DNA of 64,000 bases. Source: Pyrenopolyporus hunteri (Eukaryota; Ascomycota; Sordariomycetes; Xylariales; Hypoxylaceae). The stretch's first letter is position 1. The number at the start of each line of letters is the position of its first letter. Positions 34,920-48,440 of this stretch are shown here, piece by piece. The translations under genes and the position numbers were made by a program. Location: positions 806,001 to 870,000 of the forward strand of contig CADCXC010000013.1 in NCBI GenBank assembly GCA_902806595.1, read 5' to 3'. The notes beneath the pieces were generated by a model. The model had not been told where the DNA came from and did no database searches. It saw nothing but the letters and a program-made list of their open reading frames with translations.

Positions 34920-36709
34920 ACGCCCTTCGACGATCTTACTGGGGATGTATCGAATTGACATTTCTTGCAACCTGATGACTTAATGCCGCGGCACGAAATA
35001 CATACGGCCCTGCTCCCGTGTACATGCTCCAATATGGAATTTCATCTGGGAGGGCGAATATGCTTTTGTTGACGGGACATGTCCGATCTTAACGTGACGA
35101 ACTAAGCCTGCTACTGATATTACGCATATTGGTCCTATCTTCCTAACGTCGGCCCTTTCACTTATGGGATACGGGTACGGATCGGGGGATATAATGTCTT
35201 AGTGCTAAGCGCGTTGCTCTGAGGTGGCGTCAATGGGACATCGGGGCCATGGTTTAATTGATATCCTGGCCGTTGTCAGACGCGGGACTCTGGAGCGGCC
35301 GTATCGGGGTTCCATAACTGGGGAAACTTGGTACCTAACACCGATGTTGGCAGGAGAGAAAAGGAGCTTCTGGGTGTTTTCATTTGTTGCTTTCGGGGAT
35401 GTCGTCTTTCCGTCTCTTTTGGGGGTGAAACGGAATTTCATCTCAAAAATGTTTTTCTTGATGCGGAGGAAAGGGGAAAGGTGGCGGGGAACGAAGTATG
35501 AATGGTGGTAGGTCTGTACCGGGTGGAAAACAGCTGAGGGCCCCGACATTAAGAGGCAGGCCGAGTAAAGGGAGGGGTTGTGTGTATTTATTCTACCTCG
35601 TGAGAAAGGGGTTGGACCCTAGCTGTGTCTAGAAAGCTGTTGCAAACGGGGAGAGAGAGAGGCCGCGGAAACTTTGGGTTCCGGTGAAAATAAGGTACAT
35701 AATATGGCTCTTTCCGACCACGGTGGCGGAATAGATTTTTTGAATCTGCATTTTCTGAGCTCCTCTACGTGGTTGATGTGTTGTTCGCGGTCTATCGATA
35801 TCTGCTCCGTGATAATGAAAGTGCAATCGTTGCGTACAAAGACCAGCCGAGACAAGTCTTGGAATAATATATATTCGTCAGCTGGTTACATTAGGTTCTG
35901 CTCACCGACCCATTTTGTAGTCTTTCCTACGTACGGTAACGTGAGGTAGACGATTTGTTAGATTTCCGAGTTAAAAAATAGTAGTGCCAGCACGAACCCC
36001 TTTCCTCTCCGTCTTCGTTTCCCCAGTCTTGGACCGGGCGGTCTACTAAAGGGGGAATCCGAAGTTTGGTCTTGCCAATACGGGTTACTCCCCATACGCG
36101 GCACTCTTCCTTTGAAAATAGACAAACCTTAAGTAATATTTACATACGTTAGTCGACTGGGCCCGAGAAATACCCCTTTTCTTCTTGGGAGCGAGGAGGT
36201 TTATTCTAAGGCCGAGCGGATGATTAAGGGGCCAGTATAGAACGCATTAGGAACTAACGGATAGGGGAGAGGACGGGGGGAGAGTATGGCGATGGTGGAG
36301 CTGGATTAAAGACCTACAGCAGAAAAGAAAAGAGAAAAGGAACATATATATAACAGAGGTTGACTGATCGTTGCCGACGCAATTGTTGGTGATATTTAGG
36401 GATTTTCGAAGTATGCTATACTTTTTCGTACTTGATATGATCTGGAAACTAACAACGACTACACGGTTTGTAGCTTCTCCCAAATAACGCCACGGAGCTT
36501 TTTCGCTAGGAGCGCTAAGAGTAACGCGTCCTATATTTCGAGCCCGTATTTCCATGGGAATCTTAAAATTTAGTCGTCGCGAATCGACGTGTAGGATTAA
36601 CCGGGAAATCCGCCTTTTCGCCCTTAGTTCCGGGTCTCCCGTTATAGTATCGTAGATTTTATGTTTCCATTCTAGTCACGGCCTCTTTATATAGTAGCCA
36701 ACACTCACT
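34920..36709. other. Spacer downstream of the disordered-protein gene
   Basis: About 1.8 kb with no supportable gene. It precedes the HET-domain relic and may include more of its decayed 5' part. Confidence 0.5.
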
Positions 36710-37870
36710 GAGCTACTCCAGAAATACGATTCGTTTTCTAAGGCTCCTACAGAGCAGGGTCATGACGAAATCCGCGTTGAGTGACATATAGTGCCGCTGG
36801 AACCGCGATATCCCGGGTCAGGGGGCGGTGAAATGGCACCGAGAACTATCCATCACCATTCCCGGCAACGAGTTTTAGGCTTCGAGCCACCTCTACACAG
36901 CCTCAAGTAAGATCTAGTTGGAGTTCTGCTCTACATCTGACGTAAATCCTTGAGTTGGCAATTCTACGTCTAAGGAGGACATGCAAGTCTCATCGATTAA
37001 CGATATATACCGTAAAGCCTCCTGGGTCCTAGTCTGGCTCGGTCAAGGTAACGAGAATACCGAATTAGCGGTGATGGTAATGAGGGATAGCGACGCTTGG
37101 AAGGAAGGGTTGAAGCTCGATATAGAAGAGCACGATGCCATTACTATGAGTGACATCGACTCGGATGACCTAAGGTTGTTCGTCGGTAGTGTTTAAATCC
37201 CCATATACCGTAGGCACTACAGGAACTCGCGCTACCCCCGGCCGGCCCTCTACGAAAATGCAACGACTCCTCTCGGCTGGTAGTGCTTTATGAAGGCTTC
37301 CCATTATATTACTCTAGCCCTAAGACAACGCAGGATAACAGAACTGCGTCTGAGAGGGCTCTGAGGCCTAGGGACAAGCTTCCATGTTCTCCAGAACTTA
37401 CCCACTCCTACGGGCTGTACACTGTTACTAACAACCGTGGCATCTACTAGGGTATTGCAGTTGCTTAGACGCATGCACATATCTTCCCGCCACTGAGCGA
37501 AGTGGCTACCGATATATGTGATATAATATATGGGTTTCTAGGCCCTGTTTCCGAAGAGGCGCGTGGCGCTATCTCAGTCCACTACCAAAAAACCTGAAAA
37601 TCGGGTTCTCTTAATATCTCTAGGTAACTCGCGCGCCATTAGGAACGGGTTGCCTCATACATACCTAATTAATGACGTATAAGGCGTTGATAGATGGGGT
37701 CGCTGGGGTAGTAGAAACCGCGACATAATACCTAGAATAGAACGGGGGCTTGGGTGACTTGAAGTCCAACTCGCTGCTCGGGATCTTCCCCTTGACTCAT
37801 ATGCACGAGGAGGAATACGGAGCCGATGTTTACTGCGCCTACATTCTAGGATTAGAACTGTCTAACTAGG
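36710..37870 (+). pseudogene. HET-domain (heterokaryon incompatibility) pseudogene
   Basis: A decayed gene. Near 36735 one frame reads IRFLRLLQ, then a shifted frame reads QGHDEIRVE-stop-HIVPLE, like the start of HET proteins. A further frame near 36850 reads ITIPGNEF-stop-ASSHLYTA, matching the inner strand before the helix. At 36981-37070 an intact stretch reads MQVSSINDIYRKASWVLVWLG, the highly conserved HET segment, followed by QGNENTELAV. The expected WxDAxCINQ block between these is destroyed by stops. Weaker similarity (LLISLGNSRAIRN) continues near 37605. Stops and frameshifts rule out a working product. HET proteins trigger cell death when unlike strains fuse and are often lost this way. 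Boundaries are approximate. Confidence 0.7.
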
Positions 37871-39684
37871 CGATTGTATGGGGAGGTGACTCCTCGATGA
37901 TTGGGGGGTATATTGAAGTGCTGATGAGATGCGTGGGGAGCTTTTCAAGGAGGACCCGGAATTCAAGGACGGACGCCCTTCTAAGATGACTATGGGTCGG
38001 TTTACGTCGTTTCAAGTAGTGACGCTGACTTGTTCCATCCGATCCATAGAAGTGTTTCCGGTTATACTCGCTCGCCTATAAGTACGGAGTTCAATAACCC
38101 CTTTCATCCCTGACACGAACATGCACCCACTCACACTCATAGCAGCACTTACACCACACCATATAGACTCACAATACGCAGACAAGAAGTAGGAAACGAG
38201 GGCGCAAAGCAGCTATGCCATACCTATATATAAAAGAGAGAAAAAAAAAAAAAACATACAACACCAGGGATTCGCCGGTCGTCACCGACCCGACTACTGA
38301 TCTGGCGGTATCCAGCTTATCTAAGGGGGAGCGGACGGGACCCCGAGTTCTCTGGATCCTATGGTCGTATGTGCTAGATTATTATGTTGTCTAGCTATAT
38401 ATACTTACTATACGCCCCGTGCTGAACGTTGCAAAGGAGCCGCGGAAGGAAGAGAAGCACATAGCCAGAAGGGGAAAAAAAGGGCGAGGTGAGCCAAAAA
38501 AAGAAAGAAAAAGGTGAGACAATAGGACAGGAAGGAGAATACAGCATCGCTTACGTTTCCTTCTAAAGTCTCATTGTTCTTGTTGGACCCCGCCTGCTCG
38601 GTATAAGTTTGGGTTATTGTTGAACATGCGTGAGAGGATGACTATAGCCTATTCAGCGAACTATCATACGGTAAGGTCACGCGGTGGGCTAAGTGTATAA
38701 TAATACTAGAAACTAGGTAGGTATATAATGAACGCATGACGGCTCGTCTCACTTATAGCTGAGTCCTAGCACCGCATACCGCTATTTGTTGTTAATACAG
38801 TCATACCAGTTTATCTACTATTCGCTTAAGTGGCTCACCTATATTCCGCGAAGTTCGTCAAAGCAACACTTTGCTTACAAATTCACTTGTGCTCACGTGG
38901 TGACGCACAGTAAGGGTCGTGACCACATCACATTTACGCCCGGTTTAAGTAGAGGAGCAAGAGATGCTGGGTGAATATGCGCTGTTATTCTGATGGTATC
39001 GCCAATCTATCCCGTCTAGGGGTTGAACGCCTCCTGGAAGATGCCAACCACCGTGACATAAGACGCCAAGGCAGGCCGTTGAACCTGGGCTGCATCATCT
39101 ACTTGGGCTGCTCCGAACAGGATGCCCTTTCGACGAATAAACCAGGTCTTGGCCTAATACATCCGCCCTTGACCAGACGCGCCGGTCGAACGAGTGAACC
39201 GAACCGAATGAACAAAGTAGCCTCCCAGTTCCTTTTCCTTTCTCTGCAGTTGACCAGGAAAATGCGAGTATGCTTCTATCCGACAAATGGATGATATAAG
39301 AGCCGCCCCCCCATTGGCGCCCACTCGCAGTGCGCATGGCGCATCTATCACCTATCCTGTTTTGATGCCTGCGCGATGGAATCCTGGTGCCGTGGTCCGA
39401 AGTTTGATGACTAAAAGCTTTGTAATAGAGAAGAGGAACGCAAGAATGAAGAAAAAAAATGATACAATGCAGGAATCGTGATTTTACCGGAACTCCGTGC
39501 GGTATGAAAGGATGATTGCGTAATCAACAGCTGCGGTGTGCTTGGTCTGATTAATCATAATGCAGACTTAAGCAAGGGGAGCAAAGAATACGCAGGGTCG
39601 CCGTCTTTTAACAGGACGGGGACACCAGAGGGACCAGATACTGTCCCTGAGTCTAGGCATACTGCCCGTGAAAAACAGCATAGC
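37871..39684. other. Spacer between HET relic and Sat4-like kinase
   Basis: About 1.8 kb without a supportable gene. It has A-rich tracts at 38230-38255 and 38475-38515 and includes the kinase 3' end at its right edge. Confidence 0.55.
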
Positions 39685-41219
39685 TTATAGACCTTCCTCG
39701 CCAGCCTTGCAGAGTTTGATTTCCCGACCCCATTCGGACTTCAAGACTTGTGATGCTGTGATACGTCGTGCAGGATTGGGGTCTAGGATGGAGTAGATGA
39801 CGTTCCGACACCGAGCCTGCATGCTATTCGTTAGTACCGTGCAAAAACCATGTGCTGTAGGGTTAGCTAGAAAAAACTTACACGGTGTAAGGACTCTATC
39901 GGGCCGTAACCCTCCTCGTCACGGCGTCCCTCGAGATAGCGCTCATAGAACTCGTCCTCCTCCTTCTTGGCAACCCGCCAAAGGTGCCTTCCGGTTCGCA
40001 TCGCCATATATATGACACCGCAAGCCCAGACGTCGACGGCGCGAGCATCAAATTCCTTATCAGTGTATTCCTCGGGAGCGATATAGGGCGCCGAGCCGCA
40101 GAGACCGGAGACCATGTGGGCATCGTTTTCCCAAGCCATCCTGAAGCACTCGCCATTGCCGAAATCCGTAATTTTCAGGGCTCCATGGCTCGTCAGAAGT
40201 AGATTCTCGGGCTTTAGGTCGCGGTGGGCGACACCCATCTCGTGCAAGTACTCGACACCGCGCATCATCTGTTTAAAGTAACAGTCGGCCTCCACCACCT
40301 CCAACTTCCCGGCTGCGAGAACGAGGGTGTAGAGGTCACCGCCGGAGCAATACTCCATGACCTCACAATAGTCGCCCTTCTGGTCCTTCAACAAGTCAAG
40401 CGTGTGAATAACATTCGGGTGACGCAGCGAGGACGAGATGCAGAACTCTGCCGTTAGGCGCTTGCTATACTTCTTCTCTGTCTCCTCCGGTCTTCGACGG
40501 AATTCTTTGACGGCAAAAAGCTTCTCTCCGTTTTCCATCTTCTTGTGCGAGATCCTCACGATGCCAAAGGCCCCACGACCCACCACCTCTTGGCATTTCC
40601 CATATTTCTCGACGAGAGTAATGCTTTGATTGGGCCCTCCTTTCTTATCACCGGCCAACGACTCTTTTTCTTGTTTAAGGGTATCAACCCAACTAGAGAC
40701 CAAAGACAAGTCGGCTTCCGGCGGTTGGTCTTGTTTTTTACCGAGAAGATTCTTCCACATATCGGACAGCTTCTCTTGTCGCTTGCTACCCTTGAGATGA
40801 TGCTCGTGGCCGCCGGGGACGTTCGGGTTCACAACGAATCGCTGGTAGTGAGTGGGTGGTTTGGATACAGCATTTGGATCGGCTGAGGAAGGCTTGCGAG
40901 CAGGCGTGCCTGGCTTCGCCGGCGTGCTGACACCGGTCGGGATGGGGGAAGGGCTTGGGGCTGCGCGCTTTGACGGTTGCATGCCGTCGACGAGGCCGGA
41001 CTTGGGAATCTCATCTTTGTTGGAGAACATTCGGGTTAACCTGTCCTTGATGGATGCCTTTTCGGGTTGCTTCGGCTGAGCCTCGGGGTGGGAGGCGTCG
41101 TTGGCGGGTTGGCCATTTTGCGGTCGCAATTTCGGAGATTTCGTGGAAAGTTCAACGGATTTGATAGAGGACTGTTTAGAGGCGCTGGGAGAGACCGTCT
41201 TTTCCGAAGCGCTCGACAT
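39685..41219 (-). CDS. Ser/Thr protein kinase, Hal4(Sat4)/Hal5 family
   Basis: By family, a cytosolic kinase controlling potassium transport and membrane-transporter stability. Two exons: 41219-39882 and 39816-39685, 65-nt intron (489 aa). Residues 1-205 are a disordered, Ser/Pro/Lys-rich regulatory region. The kinase domain (about 206-485) has a Gly loop GRGAFG (214-219), catalytic Lys238 (FAVKEF), HRDLKPEN (Asp334), DFG (352-354) and APE (381-383). The stretch ECFRMAWENDAHMVSGLCGSAP and DVWACGVIYMAMRTGRHLWR are typical of the Sat4/Hal branch. The second exon supplies the last kinase helices (RNVIYSILDPNPARRI). All catalytic residues are present, so the enzyme should be active. Confidence 0.9.
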
Positions 41220-44163
41220 TTCTGTGAATTGAGTAGGCGGGTGCGTATGTATGCGAGCGACTTATGTTGAGCGGGCGTCTAGTTATAGATTATGTCTCAA
41301 TTAGGAAAAAGGTCACTTGGCGACGGGGACCAGACGGAGACCAGGCGTGGACCAGGCGTGGACCAAGACGTGGAGAGACGGAGAGGAAGGGTCAGTTCTG
41401 CTCGGCGAATCGAGAAGTTGGTTGGCGGCTCGAGGTCCGCCTTGGGGTGGGCTACGCCCAAGTGTTGGCGACACAGAAGACTGATTGCAAAACAGCGCGT
41501 TGGACCGAGGCTGGTTGAGTTCCGCAATGGAGGAGAGTAGGAATGGAGGAAGAAATTGATTCGAAGCGGGCGGATGGCAATTTGTAGTTTCCAGTGACAG
41601 GAAAGTTAATAATCAAAGTAGGGCAAGAGTGTGGGGAGGCGAAAACGGGCTACTACTATACTAGTAGTCTTAGCTCCAAGCTTTTTTTTCCTTGCTGAGA
41701 TTTATGCCGCCTCAACTATTAAAGCAGGATAAAATGAAATAAAATAAAAAAGAGTAAAAAAGTTGTGTTCGTGCAAGTTTGCTGATGGGGAAGTAGGCCC
41801 GAGTAGCTGGACAAGTGTTACGTGTACGTGGGGGAAAGAGTGATTATAACAAATAGTAGTAAACAAGAGTGTCCTAGAAAAAAAAAGTGACTAGAGGTAG
41901 AACACGTAATGGTCAAAATAGAGACGAGGCCTTAAGAGTGTTGTTGGTATTATTTCGCTGGTGCACGGCGTAGGAGCCTTCGATATAATGAAGGTTAAGC
42001 CTCGCTTCTACCCGCTAGCGTCAAGCGACGGTGCGGTGCCAGTGCGGGTTTAGGAACTGGCAGCTGGGCTCGGATTGTCCTCTTTTGGTGGCAGCAAGGG
42101 ACTTTTCGGCGAGGCAGGTGGGTAAGGTACGTCGAATATACTGGTATGGTGGTAGGGAGGGAGAGAGGAAAGGAGGAAGGAAGATGAACCAGTTCCGTGC
42201 GTAGGTAGTAAAACGAGGTAGTCAAGGTTCGGATAGTTAAAAGGTAATAAGGTAATAATCGATAATAAAGTAGCAGGTGGTTAGGTAATTCTGAATATTA
42301 GGTACCCAGGTAGGTAGGTAGTCGGGAGGAAGTCGCCAGCGAGCCGAACGGGATGGCGATTTGTTCTTTCTTGGAGGCGAATCGGTAGGAACCTTGGGCG
42401 GGTTCCTGCTAATGTTAGAGGCGACGCGGGCAATGGCTGACTAGACTTCGTTTCAACGAAGCGTAGACGGTCATTGTCAGAAGCCGAAAAAAAAACCCAA
42501 AAACCAAGAAGAGAGTGCGCGCGCGGACGGGGAGGACGGAATCAGCTAGAAATTAAGACTCGCTGGAAGCCCAGGTTCAGCAGATCCAAGTGGAGATGCC
42601 GCGAATAAAACAGATGGGCTTTGGCAATTCTGGGAACGAACCGATTTTAATTACTTAGGTACACTCACGAGAAAGGAGGGCCAGAAAAAAGGGTATTGGA
42701 TGGTCTCTGCGCTGAAGGTGATGTCAGGGTTTTTGTACTCGTATCTGTCCGTATCTGTACCTACGTATATTGACTTTCTGTTATGCAGGAGCTAAGGCAT
42801 GTACGTATAGCTTACCTACCTAGGTACCTATGTAGGTAGGTATACTACCGGTTACCCTGGCATCTATTCTTATTACACGTCTCTACCTAGACTATATACC
42901 CGGGCAAGCACGTATATATGTGTCTCTAAGTATGATTCAAGTGAGAATATTGAAGAGGAAAGGTCGAGAAAGATGATCATCTCTCCATGCAGGTATGACC
43001 AATGCAGCGTGGGATGCACGTTAATGACCAAAAACATGTAGCAGGTGGGACAGGTTCGATTCTGTAGGTTGCTGGATTCTATGCTGTCTTGTATATAGTA
43101 CGAATCCTCCCAGCCTGGTACCTACCTTATATATTCTACGTACCTATATACCTAGGTAAGGTACTATGGGTACTTGTACCATATAGCCTGTAGATTGGAG
43201 TACACAGGTATTAGGTACTGTGTCATTTACCTTCATGGTTGTAATGAGCTGCTCAACCAAACTCAACCCTCCTTATAGTCACAGCACATGTACCTCTTCA
43301 ACAACCTCGATCTCCAGGTGTCTACCTACGATCTACATACTAGGTACGTAGGCGTAACTCATGTAACTCACCTTAGGAATTTCCTATTTAGGTATTATAC
43401 GTATACCAGTTAGCAGCAACTATAAGCGCGGTGCAGCAGTGGAGCAAAGCTGATGCAGCTCGGGATGCATAATATCATCTACATATATCTGTATCTACGA
43501 TGTAAACACGTATGACTTGAGAGCTGAGTGCACGCAGGTAGTGGTACATCTGTAGGTAAGAGATACCTAGGTACCTACAGGTAGTTAGGTAGGTACCTAG
43601 TACGTATGTATACGTATGTGTCTTGAACGGGGCGCGGTGTCTAGCGCTGAAAAGAACAAAAGGAAAAGAGGCGTCTTAGTTTCACAGCCTAGCCCCAAGG
43701 TAAATGTTAAAATGACGGAGTCCCGACGAACCCGCCTTCTACGCTATACCGTAATGTTAGGTAGGTAATTACTCCAGAGTCGCAGGTACGATTGAAGTGC
43801 CACTGCAAGTAACAAGGAACTAGGAGAGTTGCAATTGGTGGGCTATTGGTTCCCCAGTAGGTAATCTAGAATATGCAGGCGCAGGTTCGCTAGCCTTATT
43901 CGCAATTTGACCCAAGTCGAAAGAGCGAACATCGTGACACAACCCATGTCTTTCCGAATCGTCCATCAAAACCAATCTAACCATCTACCACCCCCCCATC
44001 ATATACGGCGTAGGGGCACGTAGTCCCCTCCCATCATTCCCATTCAATCATCACCCCCCATTTCCCCGACGGGACAGAAGAAGACGACACAATACTCCCA
44101 CCCTCGCTTAATTAACTAAGGTGTACGTTTATACAGACCTTGTGTTGTATTTTAGATGCCACG

Positions 44164-44187
44164 AGGCCATCAGGCCATCAGGCCATC
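44164..44187. repeat. GGCCATCA x3 tandem repeat
   Basis: Three head-to-tail copies of an 8-9 base unit (GGCCATCA), the last one diverging at its end. Confidence 0.75.
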
Positions 44188-47100
44188 TAAGCCGCCTTGT
44201 CGACGAAGAGCCTCATGCCAGATTAACAGCGATCATTCCCGACTGACCTTTTCGTCCCGATCAACCAGTTGGACCCTGCCGCAACTACTCATTCCAGACG
44301 AGTCTCTAATATCAGCATTGTATCCGTCATTCTCACCAAGATAAAGGGTCCTTAGCCCTCCGGCACTTCTTTGGAATCCCTTCCCTCTCCTTCCTCTTGC
44401 TATTGTCACTACTATTATGACGGAACCCCGTATGTCACAGCTCGCTTTCGCCCAATTCGGCTGAGTTGATACTCTGTATTCCACTCTTTGGGGTAATTCT
44501 TCGACTGCCGACGGTACATCAAAGGAATAGCATCGAATAATAATGGCACCATACCCACCTCGGAAGAACGACATCCTATCTAACTGATTGCAGCGGCTTA
44601 CGGGAGCGTCGCGAACTGTTTATCTGAACGTTGCATGACGGGGTTTTACTGATTGCCTACTTGTTGAGGCATTTCCCGCCTCCCACTAATAACCTGAACA
44701 GATACATAGCAAAGAGAGACTCTGGAACCATTAGATCTGGGCCCTCTTCGTGCTGCCATCTAATCTACATACTGTATTAGTTCGGTTACGCCGCGTTACG
44801 ACCATCTGAAATCATCGAGTCACCTTAGGCTCGCCGCCACTTAGACGCACTACATAGCCAATATGGATACGCTCACCGCTATAAGCCGCTCGCTGTATTA
44901 ACATACTGCCACCTATCCCGCCATTTCTTTGTCAGATATCTCTTCAGCAATTACAAACAAGGGAACGCCGGCATGTGCTGACGATTTGGCAAAGGGGGGT
45001 TATCTCGCTTCATTTCGATTTAATTTTTCGTTTACTGCAGCTCCGATGCTTATAGAACCTGAGTTTCTTCATTGTGGATAGCTGTATGTACACCTATACA
45101 TGCTATCCCTGCTGCAGCTGACCAGTCACGATGCCGGGAGTCTCTCTTACCTACCGCTATAACTACAGCTACATGCATACAATAATCGAGTCGAAGTAAA
45201 AAAAACACTCTCTCCTACAGGCCGGAGCTGTTCCACCATACGCCAAGCTTTTCCTCCCTTTCCGTTCCCTAATTTTTCTTTCTTTTTAATATGGCCTATT
45301 ATCGCCCAGGAGGCCTCCAGGAAAGTCTCCACAGGAGCTCATTCCCGCTTACCCGCCTATACAATTACATGAAAGGAGTTGAGTGGTGCTCCGCTTCAAA
45401 TCGGTTATTGCATCCAACAGCCTCCCTACGTGTACTACGGGGTGTGGTAGGGCTACGGCGGCTTGGCTCTCGACTAGATGAGATTTCAATTGGACCCAGC
45501 AGTCTGGGAGGGGCTGGCTGGCGAGTTGTGACAGTCCTTATTCCGATCTGCTATGAGAAAACTAAGATCTCAAGCACGGCCTCCGTGCGCTCGAGTGGTT
45601 AATGGTTGGATCCCCCGACCACGCATTAGCCGACCTGCGGGCTAGCGAATTCTTCACGATATTTGACGAAGAAGCTTCGGGATTATTCACGTCAACATAA
45701 AGCCTAGCGGGGGTGTCCGTCTGCCCGAACCGTCTGCCGGGACTGACCAGTTATTCGGTGGCTGACGTCATGAGTCCGCTTCCCACGAGCTTGTGATTAA
45801 ATCTGTCAGCTCCGACATTATTGTGTCCATCGACGCCTGACAGACGTCTTCCCGCAGCTCGCCCTTAAGTTTCGGCAGGTACCTACGGAGCGCATACCTA
45901 CCTATATACTTACATACATGTAGGTATGGACGTTAGGCAGGCAAAACGACTTGACTTTAGGACTGCATATTTTCTGATTATCCTGCCAGCGGTGACTGGC
46001 CGTCCGGTACGCCCCTGCCAAGTGGCCGTTCCTCCATCTGCAACCATCCTGCGCGTCCCGCATCCGCGTCTGCGTAACTGGCAGGGAAAAGAGTAGAGTG
46101 ACAACAAAACTCCTTGTGCGCCGTAACAAACCCGAAGCGGACAGATATCAACGCCAAGGATTTTCGCCACTATGCAATGAAGATCAAATACCCAGTATTC
46201 CGATAACCACATGTCTTACAATGCGTTTGCACAGATCGTCTTGGCCGTATTCCAATGTTACTAACTTAATTTACGCCGCAACGCCGTACAGTTTCCCGTT
46301 CCCGGCCCAAGTATCGCTACCAACCTCTCAGTAATTCGCTGGCCATTCGCCATGTCCCCCGGGTAGCGATGCTCGGGGCCGCCTATGTCTGCGCCTGTGG
46401 TGGCATCGCCTACCTTGCCTATCTGACCTGCCTGTGATATTCGACCCCAGCCGGCTTCTGCAGTCGAGCCGGGAAATGGCCGAATCCGCCTCTAGTACTA
46501 CACCGCTCGTGTTGGGGAAGCAATGCTCTGGGTTCAATACCTCTTTTCCCCTCCCGGGTCCTATGAAGTGTCCAGAGACGCTCACGGTAAAAGTAACCCA
46601 CAAATAAAACTACCTAGTCAAGAATCGATACGAGAGCCGAGCAATCAGCTACTTACCTAGGTAGTAGTAACTAATAACGGCCCACCGAAGAGCTTAATCC
46701 GGGGTTCGGTAGCCCGTCTGCAGGACGCTGATCTTGGACATTTGTTCAGGAGCTTTGGCTTCTCTTCGCCAAACGCTTAGACCCGAGACAACAGATATTA
46801 GGTAGTTGATACCTATCGTAATTCGGGTAAGAAGGCGCGCCTATCCTGTCGACCTCCTTATCGATCAGGGTCTCTCTGATGGCACCCGCCAACGCAGAGC
46901 AGATGTCGGATAGGGTTTCCCTGTTGAGTGTGGCCAGTCACTTTAGCATCAGGTGGTAGCTTGAAAAGCAACCGGCCTTTGTCGTGCACCCACACCACGC
47001 AATTAACTCAGACGAGATTACCGGGAAAATTATGGACTAGTTCTAGATCCTAGGGGCATCTATCCAGTCGCCGCGGCCGTCACACGTATTATAGAGTGGC

Positions 47101-47541
47101 ATTCTATACCCTTCACATACATGAGGAGACCGGAAAACCTGGGGATATACAACCACGACATTTCTCTTTTAGGAGAAGCTAATGAACAGGGTAGCAGACA
47201 GGGTATTGCCAGTCCCCTGCTGGTCGTACGGTCGCTTAGTGGCGTCATATGCGGGATTGGTCTATATTATACTTACACTATACAGAACTTACTACTTGGA
47301 GACAGTGCCCAATCACCGGCCTAGCCAGCCATGCGGGTTGAGGCTGTCGTCTCAATAAATCCCTCGTCCTCAAACCGGTCCCTAAAATATGCGCGGAATG
47401 TTCGTGTACCCTCAGGCCTTTAGAAACGTGGGATATCGATGTTTCAGGCTCGTAAGGTAATCCCCGAGAGGCGGAGGACCAAAGACGAGGGCCCGCGTGG
47501 ATGATCAGCACGGAAAAATAATGGATTGTTCTTTTTTATTT

Positions 47542-47569
47542 AAAAAAAAACCCCCCGCTGAGACGGGGG
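47542..47569 (-). terminator. Terminator-like GC hairpin followed by T9
   Basis: On the minus strand CCCCCG, a 6-base loop and CGGGGG form a perfect 6-bp stem, followed at once by nine or so T residues. This looks like a bacterial intrinsic terminator or the T-run end of an RNA polymerase III transcript. I could not find a matching transcription unit on its 5' side, so its function is unknown and it may be chance. Confidence 0.3.
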
Positions 47570-48381
47570 AGCGCAGGTCTTGGGCGGTGATTAGTAATTT
47601 AAAGAAGCCCCCCGGTCACCCCTAAGGTAAGGTAACGGTAACGGTAACGATGGTGAACAGTCGGTGGTACCGCCAAATAGCTCGTTACCCGATTGACCGA
47701 GCTGCCTTCTACGTACCCAGATTGAGGTCTTGAATCAGAAGATTTTTGGCGTCTCTCACCTTCACCCCACGGGCCGTTCCCCCCGGTTCTCAATTGCCGA
47801 GGCCAAGCACGACAGCAATCAAGATTTTGAGCAAACGGACCGCAAGCAGGGCGACGAAAAGCAAAAAAAAAATAAAAAGGGGCGCCAAGGCCCTCGCTCG
47901 GTTCGCTGGGACTCGCCGGCCGAAAGTGCCAGAAGAGCCCAGGCCTAGCGGAAATCTAGATTTGTCTCGCCTGACGACTTTGCTCCCCTTCTACTGGCGT
48001 ATGCAGTGCGGCAGTAGAGAAAACCTGGGGTATAGGTTACCTCGGGGAGCTTCTCGATATGCGAGCGGCGGGGAGGTGGAGGAGGGAGGGTAGAGTAGGG
48101 CTTGGTATGGTTGCTTTGTCAACCAACTCCATTGATTCACAGCCATATACATACACGTACATCCGTAGGTAGACGAATTTGGAGACAAAGACGGAAGAAT
48201 GAGAGAGTGAGGAAGGGATGAAGCAAAATTCATAGGGAGGAGGGGATGGGGGCGATATGTCCAGCCTCTAAAATGACGAGGCGGATGAGAGACTCGTGGT
48301 CAGGTACTCGACTCTAATCAGTAAGGAGTCGATGAGCATCCGAGTAAGCAAAAAGGAAAGATTGATCTACTCACTCGTTAA

Positions 48382-48440
48382 CCATCATCATCGTCATCAC
48401 CACCACCACCACCATCTCCACCACCATCTCCGCCGCCGCC
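48382..48440. repeat. CAT/CAC/CCG trinucleotide tract
   Basis: An imperfect trinucleotide run moving from CAT to CAC to CCG units. On the plus strand it gives a poly-His frame but no supportable gene. Confidence 0.75.

Noticed and set aside
43045..43075. GGTTCGATT stretch resembling a tRNA T-arm
   Set aside because: No matching acceptor, D-arm or anticodon stem at the right distance.
45291..45602. 103-codon plus-strand frame in the large gap
   Set aside because: No domain, no codon bias resembling the real genes, no splice context.
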